Shown here one piece after another: positions 56,680-64,000 of a stretch of 64,000 nt of DNA. Every line of letters begins with the position of its first letter. The first letter of the stretch is position 1. The stretch is from an uncultured Clostridia bacterium (lineage in GTDB: Bacteria > Bacillota > Clostridia > TANB77 > CAG-465), in the NCBI GenBank assembly GCA_948562205.1, contig CAOYAN010000008.1, forward strand, positions 1 to 64,000, written 5' to 3'. The translations under genes were made by a program, and so were the position numbers. The notes beneath the pieces are model-generated. The model worked only from the letters and a program-made list of their open reading frames with translations, was not told the origin of the DNA and searched no databases.

Positions 56680-56709
56680 AAACTTCTCTCATTTAAAAAT
56701 TAATTTTTT

Positions 56710-57159
56710 CTATATATTTTTTAACTTCATATATAAAATTGGATATGGACTACCATGTTCATCTAACTCACTTCTTTTATATACTTCAAATTCCATATGC
56801 TCATAAAATCCTTTTGCATCTAAGTTTTGTTCATTAACTACTAATTCATTAATACCATAATTTTCTATTCCATATTTTAGCAATTTTTTTCCTAAGCCTT
56901 TTCCTCTTTCAACATTTTTAATAAACAACATTTCAAGTCTTTTATCTTCAATTCCCATAAAAGCAATAGGCGTACCGTTTTCATTTTCTGCAATTATTAA
57001 ATGTGATACTTTGTTTAAAGCTTGTGGTACATATTTTTTTATATTTTCTATTTCTTCATTTGATAGAAATAAATGTGTTGATTTTACTGAATCTTCCCAT
57101 ACTTCTAATAATTTATTTATTAATAATAGTGTTCTCTCTTTAACTTCAAATATCCTCAT
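56710..57159 (-). CDS. GNAT-family N-acetyltransferase
   Basis: 149 residues. LINKLLEVWEDSVKSTHLFLS at the start, PIAFMGIEDKRLEMLFI, the CoA loop GKGLGKKLLKYGIE, and QNLDAKGFYEHMEFEVYKR. The arrangement resembles the YjaB/PhnO-like group. Stands alone between the decayed gene and the DUF4180 gene. Confidence 0.87.
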   Translation of the reverse strand: MRIFEVKERTLLLINKLLEVWEDSVKSTHLFLSNEEIENIKKYVPQALNKVSHLIIAENENGTPIAFMGIEDKRLEMLFIKNVERGKGLGKKLLKYGIENYGINELVVNEQNLDAKGFYEHMEFEVYKRSELDEHGSPYPILYMKLKNI

Positions 57160-57184
57160 TTTTACTCCTAAATTTAATTTATAT

Positions 57185-57451
57185 TTACAATTTACTTAAC
57201 ATTTTAATTGCTTCATTTTCATTTTCTACAAAAAATATATCTTTACCATTATTACTCTCATATATAAAATCTTTTAATGGTTTATTTGTATATTTTGAAT
57301 AATCTCCATATATGGCAAATTTTATTTTATAATTTATAAACTTTTGTAAAATTTCTCCTGCTAATCCTTTACTCAAAATAAAAAAATCCTCTGCTATTGC
57401 CTCTTTATTTAACACTATTTTATTACAATTTGTTTCATATTTAATGTTCAT
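57185..57451 (-). CDS. DUF4180 domain protein
   Basis: 88 residues. LVLNKEAIAEDFFILSKGLAG-like start, LQKFINYKIKFAIYGDYSKY and DIFFVENENEAIKML match DUF4180 proteins (about 110 residues) of unknown role. Slightly short at the N-terminus. The 130 bases before it are AT-rich without a gene. Confidence 0.78.
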   Translation of the reverse strand: MNIKYETNCNKIVLNKEAIAEDFFILSKGLAGEILQKFINYKIKFAIYGDYSKYTNKPLKDFIYESNNGKDIFFVENENEAIKMLSKL

Positions 57452-57584
57452 AATAAAATCTATTTCTGACTGAATATTTTTAATTATAATTCACTACTTT
57501 TTATTATCACTATACCATTAATAATTTTTTTATTCACTTTTTTATCTCCCTAAAATTCTATTTTTATTTTGTTCTTATTAAAAA

Positions 57585-57917
57585 CTATTTTTCTCTACAG
57601 TGACATTCTGGATTTTCACAAGTACAATTAGGATTATAACCACTTGAACACTCTTCTGTACAAGTACATTTCCACCTTTTTAAAGTAGGAAACAATTTTA
57701 TACAATGTTCTCTCATTTCATCATTTGTCATTCCAGCTTGTTTACCATATTTTGAACACATACTTATATATTCTTCCATTGTAACCTTATCTATAAACTC
57801 ACCATTTTTATAACAATATTTACAATAATCCATATTAGTACTTCCATCTTTATTTGTACCTAATTGATTATTTGATGATATAGGCATACCACAGCTTTGG
57901 CATATTTTATTTTCCAT
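57585..57917 (-). CDS. Putative zinc-ribbon protein (PF12674-like)
   Basis: 110 residues. CQSCGMPI and YCKYCYKNGEF are the zinc-ribbon pairs, then EEYISMCSKYGKQAGMTNDEMREH. The Cys-rich C-terminus (WKCTCTEECSSGYNPNCTCENPECHC) has extra pairs not in all relatives; described as an extension from residue 83. Function unknown. Co-oriented with the hydrolase upstream. Confidence 0.85.
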   Translation of the reverse strand: MENKICQSCGMPISSNNQLGTNKDGSTNMDYCKYCYKNGEFIDKVTMEEYISMCSKYGKQAGMTNDEMREHCIKLFPTLKRWKCTCTEECSSGYNPNCTCENPECHCREK

Positions 57918-57955
57918 TTTCTATTCCTCCTATCAATTTTACTATTACATTTAAA

Positions 57956-58672
57956 TTATCTAATAAACATCTTTATATACTCATCTGTATATTTTCTAAA
58001 ATATTCACAATGTCCCATTGAATTAACCTTGATAAATTTACTATTTTTATACTTACTAATTCTAGGTAAACAAAATCTTGCTATATCCTTTGTTCCATAT
58101 ACAAATGTTATTTTTTTCTGTAAATTAACATCTAGTTTTGGTACTTGAATACTATAACAACTTTCTAATAAGTTTTTTAAACTCTCTATTGTTACTATTG
58201 GTGCTACATATTGTTGTACCTCTCCCATACCATTAAAGCATTTATTCAATTCTTTTACAGTGTCTTTTGGATGTTTTTTTATATTTAATAAACATTTCTT
58301 ATATCTATTAAAAAAATATTTTTTAATAATATTGGGAAATTTAAAAATAGGGGCACTATCTATAATTACTTGTTCTACTTTATAATAATTTTTACAAAAA
58401 TAATTGAATGCAATATTACCGCCTAGTGAAAACCCTATAATTAACTTTAGTCTATCTATATTATTCTCTTTTAAAAATTTTTCAATATTTTCTTCCTCAT
58501 TTTCCATTGATATATAACTAGAGTTTTTATAATGACCACTATAAGTTGGAACAATTAAATAGTAATCTTTTAATTTATCTATTACAAAGTCAAAAAATTT
58601 ATCACTTGTAAACATTGGATGTAATAATAATATTTTTTCATTCTTAATATTTCCATAAGTAATTATTTTCAA
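57956..58672 (-). CDS. Alpha/beta hydrolase
   Basis: 238 residues. The nucleophile elbow GFSLGGNIAFNYF (Ser near 82), the oxyanion-strand LLHPMFTSDKF, the acid strand TFVYGTKD, and the catalytic His in NSMGHCEYF near the end. Substrate unknown; a small lipase or esterase is plausible. AGGGGAGG precedes the ATG. Confidence 0.85.
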   Translation of the reverse strand: MKIITYGNIKNEKILLLHPMFTSDKFFDFVIDKLKDYYLIVPTYSGHYKNSSYISMENEEENIEKFLKENNIDRLKLIIGFSLGGNIAFNYFCKNYYKVEQVIIDSAPIFKFPNIIKKYFFNRYKKCLLNIKKHPKDTVKELNKCFNGMGEVQQYVAPIVTIESLKNLLESCYSIQVPKLDVNLQKKITFVYGTKDIARFCLPRISKYKNSKFIKVNSMGHCEYFRKYTDEYIKMFIR

Positions 58673-58700
58673 GTAAATACCTCCCCTCTAAATAGAACTT

Positions 58701-59057
58701 TTACTTTTCTTTTTTATAAACACTTTCACAAGATTTACAAGTAATTTTCATTTCATAACTTGCCACTTTTTTATCTAATATTGTAATTAAGGGTTCACTA
58801 TCTTTAGGACAACAAAATCTATTTTTTATAATAACTAATTCACCATTTGAGTTTTTCCCAACCTTACTATCTTCAAAATCTAATAATGCACTACCTATGC
58901 TACCACAATTACATTTATATTTTAACTCTAACTTATCATAAGTAGAATAACATAAGTAACCTATATTCTCATTACACGTATTACAATACATCCAACCTCC
59001 ATAATTAGTTGCTAACCTTGTATTTTCTAATTTTTTATTCTTTAATACTCTTGCCAT
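58701..59057 (-). CDS. Zinc-binding hypothetical protein (118 residues)
   Basis: Three or four cysteine pairs: YCNTC, CNC, FCCP and CKSC, arranged as possible zinc ribbons. The N-terminus MARVLKNKKLENTRL is basic. I do not recognise a family. A broken second copy lies at 56263..56679. GGAGAG precedes the ATG, and the promoter overlaps a hairpin. Confidence 0.65.
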   Translation of the reverse strand: MARVLKNKKLENTRLATNYGGWMYCNTCNENIGYLCYSTYDKLELKYKCNCGSIGSALLDFEDSKVGKNSNGELVIIKNRFCCPKDSEPLITILDKKVASYEMKITCKSCESVYKKEK

Positions 59058-59095
59058 AACTTTCTCTCCTTTAAAAATTATTATCTATATATAAT

Positions 59096-59132
59096 ATAAT
59101 AACAGAAAAACAGGTAATTAACAATTACCTGT
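59096..59132 (-). promoter_or_regulatory. Hairpin-embedded promoter of the 118-residue zinc gene
   Basis: ACAGGTAATT/AATTACCTGT with a 3-nt loop and a T run on the minus strand, a terminator for the epimerase gene. TTGTTA (59119..59124) spans the loop, and TATTAT (59096..59101) lies 17 nt further. Confidence 0.55.
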
Positions 59133-59168
59133 TATAATATTCATTAAATTATTAATTATTATTATATC

Positions 59169-60174
59169 TTAGTTTATTCTATTATTATCATTTAACCATT
59201 TAATAGTATCTTTTATTGTATCTTTTAAATTTCTATTGTTAAACCCAAGTTCTAGTTTTGCTTTTTTATTAGAAAAATTTGAATTTGAAGTTAGTGTATA
59301 TAATGAATATTTAGTATATAAAGGTGGCTGCTTTAAAATAGCATAATATGCTTCTGATAAAGGAGCAGTAAATTTTGCAAAAAACATAGGAAGCACATTT
59401 TTTATTTTTTTAATATTTGCAACATCACTTACTATATCAAGTAATTCTTTAATTTCTACATATCTATTAGAGAGTATATAACAATTTCCCCTCTTACCAT
59501 TAAAACAAGCACTAATAACTCCATCAGCTACATCTCTAACATCAACAAAGTCATAACCACCTTTTACGCAAGCTCTCAGTCTTCCATTTACAAAATCTAC
59601 AATTAGTTGTGTTAAATGAGTATTAGAAAAGTCATTTGGTCCAATAATTCCAGATGGATGTAAAATGCATGCATCTAGATTTTTCTGTTTAACCATATTT
59701 AAAACATATCTTGCTGTTATTGCTTTTGTTTTTTGCATACTCACCTACAACTTTATTTTCATCAAAATCCGTTATTTCAGATATTACTTGGTTATCTGGC
59801 TTTTCTGTTAAAGCATGTACACTACTAACATAAACAAGTTTTGCTTTTTTCTCTAACACCTTTGTTATAATATTTTTGGTACCATTAACATTAACATCAT
59901 ATACTTTATCATCATATTTTGACTTTATATATACAATTGCAGCACAATGAATTACATATAATTTAGCATCTTCCTCAACTGAAAAAATTTGGTTTAATGT
60001 CTCAATTTTTGTAACATCTCCCTCATAGATTTTACAATTTAAATTACTAAGTATATTATTACTATTTGGAAGTATCAAAGCACGAACTTCATTATCAGGA
60101 TTTTTAACTAATTTTCTTACAATATTATTTCCTAAAAAACCATTAGCACCTGTTACGATAAATATATTTTTCAA
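59169..60174 (-). pseudogene. NAD-dependent epimerase/dehydratase, frameshifted
   Basis: Two frames (59169..59744 and 59689..60174) form one protein of about 330 residues. The first part has the NAD fold VTGANGFLGNNIVRKL and ends at KLVYVSSVHAL. The active-site YxxxK (EYAKTKAITARYV) is split: a run of six A (59730..59735) where five are expected shifts the frame. The second part has LHPSGIIGPND and FVDVRDVADGVISA. It may be a true lesion, a phase-variable run, or a sequencing error. Confidence 0.78.
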
Positions 60175-60297
60175 AATAACACCTCTTATTGATTTTATTA
60201 TCTATTTACTATATATTATCATAAATAAAGACTACTTTCAATTCTTAATATAACTTTTTCTGTAATATCAACTCACTCTCAAATTATAATTTAGCAA

Positions 60298-60717
60298 TTA
60301 CTTAATATCAAAACTTTCCGTTTTCAAATCACAATAATATCTACCACTTGTTGCAGTAAATTTTAAAACACAATAATCTGGATCGGTTACACCTTTTTTA
60401 TAAAACATTGTATCTCCCTTTTTCCAAATCATATTTTTAATTTCTTGATCTGTTAGGACTTCCATTTTTCCTTTTAGCATAACACCAACATACTTAATTA
60501 GTCCTTTGTGATAAAAATAAATACTAGCATTTGGATTACTTTTATATTGATTAACTCTCATAGCTGAAGTGTTAGTAGAAAAGTAAAATTCTTCTAAACC
60601 GTTTCTTTTTCTAGGTTTTAACATTGCTTTTACATTAGGATAGTTTTCATCATCAATAGAACATATAAAACTAACTTTTTGCTTACCAATAAACTTTTCT
60701 ATTTTCTTTAAATCCAT
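60298..60717 (-). CDS. Pyridoxamine-5'-phosphate-oxidase-family flavoprotein
   Basis: 139 residues of the split-barrel fold: KKIEKFIGKQKVSFICSID, then EEFYFSTNTSAMRVNQYK and ASIYFYHKGLIKYVGVM. Such proteins bind FMN or F420 and reduce a small molecule. In clostridia they sometimes act on antibiotics (NimA-like), but no evidence here. A downstream gene is on the same strand. Confidence 0.85.
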   Translation of the reverse strand: MDLKKIEKFIGKQKVSFICSIDDENYPNVKAMLKPRKRNGLEEFYFSTNTSAMRVNQYKSNPNASIYFYHKGLIKYVGVMLKGKMEVLTDQEIKNMIWKKGDTMFYKKGVTDPDYCVLKFTATSGRYYCDLKTESFDIK

Positions 60718-60745
60718 AAAACTTCATCTCACTTTCAAATTACTT

Positions 60746-61462
60746 TTATTGGTTAATTTTATAGTCAATATTTGCTAGTTTTGCTTGTTTACACAAATCT
60801 TTTGTTTGTATTTTATATTTTTTTCCATCTTTTATTGTATAAGTTCCACATTGTCTAAATTCAAAATTAACATTTTTTCTTATACATTGTTCTCTAATAT
60901 TTAATACCCAGTCATAATTAAGCTCCCTAGCATTTACATCAGATTCTCCACCCACTACAACTAATTCAATATCATCAAGATATTTTTCAATATTTATTTT
61001 TGCTAACAATGGCTGTGCTGTTATACATTTATGTTTTATTGGTAACTCTTTAAAAATTGATAATTTATAATCTGCATTTTTTTGATTTTCAATAGTACAA
61101 CATACAACTACATTATCATATCCATTATTCCAGTCATTTGGAATACATTTTGCAAATCTATCAATTCTTTTTGTTAAAAATAAAAAAGTACAATCTTGTC
61201 TTTCTTTAATCATCTTCCAACAATCATTTCTCCACTCATCTGCTTCCTCAATTAGAAAATCAGTAGAAAAACATACATAAACAATTCCAGATTTTATCTT
61301 GTAATTACCATTTTTTAATTTTTCTATTGGTTTATCAAAATCTTTTGTTTTTACAATTTCATTTGTATTGACATTTCTTTTAATATCTCCTTTATGAATA
61401 TAGCAATGTAAACATCCATCACTACATTTTTTACACCCTCGCCACGGATTCCACATTGCCAT
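60746..61462 (-). CDS. DUF5131 (phage Gp37/Gp68-like) protein
   Basis: 238 residues. WNPWRGCKKCSDGCLHCYIH carries a CxxxxxxxCxxCY motif of the family, which is related to radical SAM-like proteins. Later TFLFLTKRIDRFAKCIP and GGESDVNARELNYDWV match conserved blocks. Function unknown; it occurs in phages and as chromosomal cargo. Often seen in mobile regions. Confidence 0.83.
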   Translation of the reverse strand: MAMWNPWRGCKKCSDGCLHCYIHKGDIKRNVNTNEIVKTKDFDKPIEKLKNGNYKIKSGIVYVCFSTDFLIEEADEWRNDCWKMIKERQDCTFLFLTKRIDRFAKCIPNDWNNGYDNVVVCCTIENQKNADYKLSIFKELPIKHKCITAQPLLAKINIEKYLDDIELVVVGGESDVNARELNYDWVLNIREQCIRKNVNFEFRQCGTYTIKDGKKYKIQTKDLCKQAKLANIDYKINQ

Positions 61463-61493
61463 ATAATCACACTCCTAATATAATATATATAAA

Positions 61494-62445
61494 CTAATCA
61501 TTACTCAAAAAATTCATTACTAAATCTATAATTACATCCTTTTCTTTTGGATTTGATTCTGCTATTAATAATGTTAATGCTGTTAAAGTATTATTATCTA
61601 TAGTTGTTTACCATTCTTATACAAAATACAATAGAAGTTTAAAAAGTAAATAAATAGTGTTGCAGCAATTCTCTTATTTCCATCTGCAAAAACATGATTT
61701 TTTACTATTAAATATAAGAAATTTGCACCCTTTTCTTCAATACTTTTATAAATATCTTATCCACCAAAGCTTTGATAAATATTACCTATAATTGACTCTA
61801 ATCCTTTATCTCTTTCCAGTGCAAATAGCGAACTTTCTTAATTAAATCTTAACCTATTTATAACTTCTATACATTCTCTGTATTCAATTTTTCTTTCATC
61901 AGTATTGCCATTTATTTTCTTTAATGTTCTATGATCATAGTCATCTAGTAAATTAAGAGCTTTTGAATAATCTCCAATTACTTTTAATATCTCTTTTGCA
62001 TCATTTCCTTCTAGTCTATCATCTATTCTATTTGCTATATCAATAAGTTGTATTGTTTTTTCTAAATACTCTAATCTTTTATGATTTACTGCATACCTTT
62101 TTAACATATAATCTTTTAAGATTTTATTGGCCCATCTCCTAAAGATAATACCTTTGTTTGATTTTACTCGATATCCAATGCTTAATATCATATCTAAATT
62201 ATAATATTCAACTTGATAAGTTTTTCCACTGAAGCAGTTGTCGCAAATTTTGCGACAACTGAATTATCTTCTTTTAATTCTTCACTTAAAGAATTACTTA
62301 TATGTTTACCAATTGTCTTTATATCTCTATCAAATAATTTTGCTAATTGTTATCTATTTAACCACACAGTTTCGTCTTTTAAGTTTACCTCTAATTTTAC
62401 CTCTTGATTTTCAAATAATATAATTTCATTCTTTTTTTGATCCAT
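61494..62445 (-). pseudogene. RhuM-Fic virulence-type protein, multiply broken
   Basis: Frames from 62445 give a RhuM N-terminus (NEIILFENQEVKLEVNL, DETVWLNR), a TAA, QLAKLFDRDIKTIGKHI, SVVAKFATTAS, then a one-base deletion near 62230 and YQVEYYNLDMILSIGYRVKS. The intact 117-residue piece to 61838 is the RhuM C-terminus. Further fragments encode a Fic domain with HVFADGNKRIA (HxFxDGNKR), with more stops and shifts up to 61494. It has at least four lesions and is inactive. Confidence 0.85.
62236..62262. repeat. 27-base perfect palindrome inside the RhuM gene
   Basis: CAGTTGTCGCAAA-T-TTTGCGACAACTG, 13 bp arms around one base. It encodes VVAKFATT of the RhuM domain. Long perfect palindromes in coding DNA are rare. 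Confidence 0.8.
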
Positions 62446-62697
62446 GAGAACACATCCTTTTTGATAAATTTTAGTTCTTATTACTACATATATTCCTTAA
62501 TTTATATAATTCAGTACTAGAACCCTTGTTCGTCTTTTACATCATTTTTGTTCAGTTGTCAACTAATTTGGTAAAAAATGTAAAATGGATTACAAACTTT
62601 CATAATAAAGTATTAGTAAATAGTAAATTCTATTTATAAATAAAATTTTATATCTTCATTAAATTCAGACTACCGATTTAGTTCTCATTGTTTTATC

Positions 62698-62880
62698 TTA
62701 ATTTTTATCTTTATTTAAATGTGTAAACGATAAACATAAAAATGAAATACCTAAACATAAAAACATTACTGCTGTACCTGTATTCTTATCTATAAAATTT
62801 AATATAGATGCTATAAAATATATTATTGAAGCTGTTAGAAATCCTACAAAACTTATTTTCTCCTTTTGTTCTTTTTTCAT
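62698..62880 (-). CDS. Small membrane protein (60 residues)
   Basis: Two hydrophobic helices (about 11-29 and 34-51) with charged ends (KKEQKEK and NKDKN). GGAGGAGA precedes the ATG. No recognised family. The 250 bases between it and the RhuM gene are AT-rich; only a possible TTGACA for rhuM is visible there. Confidence 0.6.
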   Translation of the reverse strand: MKKEQKEKISFVGFLTASIIYFIASILNFIDKNTGTAVMFLCLGISFLCLSFTHLNKDKN

Positions 62881-62928
62881 TTTCTCTCCTCCTCTGCAAG
62901 TTACTCTTTTTAACTAATTTAAAAAAAT

Positions 62929-63243
62929 TTACATTTTATTTTCTATTAAATCTGTATAATACAAAATTTCTTTGTTTAATGATTTGGCATATTCAATTTC
63001 ACTATTTGTACTATTTCCTATATATCCATTAACATTTACAACTAATATAGCATCAGATAATTTTATCTTTTCTTTATGCATTTTACCGATTGTTAAAGCT
63101 TCATCTTCTGTATAGGTCTCTTTATTTTCTCTTGATAATTCAATGGGTGTTAGCATACAGTTGCCTTCTAAAGTCATTTTTTCTGTTATTTCCATCATTT
63201 CCTTTTTAAATTTATAACTTCCACATACCGTTATTACTCTCAT
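62929..63243 (-). CDS. Nucleoside 2-deoxyribosyltransferase-like protein
   Basis: About 104 residues. RVITVCGSYKFKKEM resembles the N-terminus of the nucleoside-2-deoxyribosyltransferase/DUF4406 fold, with the middle LSDAILVVNVNGYIGNSTNSEIEYAKSLNKEI. The ATG at 63243 after GGAGGA is preferred to the longer frame at 63300. Catalytic role unproven. Confidence 0.72.
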   Translation of the reverse strand: MRVITVCGSYKFKKEMMEITEKMTLEGNCMLTPIELSRENKETYTEDEALTIGKMHKEKIKLSDAILVVNVNGYIGNSTNSEIEYAKSLNKEILYYTDLIENKM

Positions 63244-63312
63244 TTTAATCCTCCATTTATTAAGTATTATTTCTTTTAATGTGTTTTTTAAATTTATCAC
63301 TACTAAAATTAA

Positions 63313-63633
63313 TTATTTTTGGTATTTTTCAGGAGCTATTGATATATCTCTTATCATATCACCATTTATTATACGTACTTTGTTTTTCTCTTCAACTTTT
63401 ATCCAATTATCTTGAACATCAACTATTTTTCCCTGTACTCCAAATGAGTCATTAAATAGTGCTATTATACACACTTTTCCCATAAATTCCTCTAATAATT
63501 CTTTTGGCATAATTCTTTTCATTCCTTTCTTTTTTCTTTTAATAACTCCCAAATAATATCTATTTTTTCTAGGAATTATAACACAAAATAAAATTATAAT
63601 TATAACAAATATCCAATAATTAATAAGTACCAT
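63313..63633 (-). CDS. Membrane-anchored protein with an LSm-like domain (DUF6897-like)
   Basis: 106 residues. One N-terminal helix (about 5-22), a basic linker RKNRYYLGVIKRKKKG, then a small beta domain LEEFMGKVCIIALFNDSFGVQGKIVDVQDNWIKVEE of LSm/SH3 type (described from residue 47 to 83). Family unnamed with confidence. It follows the deaminase gene by 7 nt, so they may be co-transcribed. Confidence 0.6.
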   Translation of the reverse strand: MVLINYWIFVIIIILFCVIIPRKNRYYLGVIKRKKKGMKRIMPKELLEEFMGKVCIIALFNDSFGVQGKIVDVQDNWIKVEEKNKVRIINGDMIRDISIAPEKYQK

Positions 63634-63640
63634 CTCCTAC

Positions 63641-64000
<360 letters not shown>

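Noticed and set aside
59727..59740. A AAA AAC heptamer at the epimerase break, the classical -1 slippery site
   Set aside because: A -1 shift there leads after three codons to a TAA. Restoring the frame needs +1, so programmed -1 frameshifting does not explain the break.
62213..62407. Plus-strand frames in the RhuM region
   Set aside because: They are mirror frames of the RhuM gene; the protein similarity is on the minus strand.

Overview
The window is very AT-rich and carries a complete set of endospore-former genes: spoVAC-spoVAD-spoVAE, a GPR germination protease, SpoIIP, a CotF-like coat protein, and the ctsR-mcsA-mcsB-clpC operon. With mrnC, trmFO, recX and scpA this points to a low-GC endospore-forming member of the Clostridia, probably host-associated. 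The sequence alone does not fix the genus. The standard genetic code fits every intact gene. No rRNA, tRNA, CRISPR array or complete insertion sequence was seen.

From 1 to about 44.9 kb the window is mostly core chromosome. In order it holds: an M15 cell-wall carboxypeptidase and two small proteins; the CtsR-controlled protein-arginine-kinase/ClpC operon with its promoter and operator; HAD hydrolase, membrane protein, rpoD and dnaG; a polytopic membrane protein and a nucleotidyltransferase; thioredoxin and rhodanese; a Ca2+-type P-type ATPase; a bactofilin-like membrane protein; gpr with a consensus forespore promoter; holA and trmFO; a KilA-N gene; a frameshifted SEC-C gene; topA, spoIIP and divIVA; the plus-strand spoVA operon; two spore-coat-like small genes; a DUF3800 gene followed directly by a predicted three-way-junction RNA; mrnC; groES-groEL with a CIRCE element; recA-recX-deoD-scpA with a LexA box; an unusual HD-EAL protein; and rplM-rpsI.

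From about 44.9 kb to the right end the character changes to an accessory zone. It has many short single-gene units on the minus strand: five free-standing GNAT acetyltransferases plus a GNAT-YoaP fusion, a WYL regulator, a ferredoxin, an ABC transporter with a two-component system, zinc-ribbon proteins, DUF4180, DUF5131 and a radical SAM protein. Between them lie several decaying genes: a RelE/ParE toxin, a DUF3888 protein, a GIY-YIG nuclease, a duplicated zinc protein, an NAD-dependent epimerase, and a RhuM-Fic protein with several lesions.

The most interesting observations are the DUF3800 gene with its adjoining structured RNA (34.3-35.25 kb), three sporulation-type promoters that share an architecture, intergenic hairpins whose loops carry the -35 box of the next gene, the fusion of a CCA-enzyme-like HD domain to a degenerate EAL domain, and the cluster of recently broken genes on the right side.
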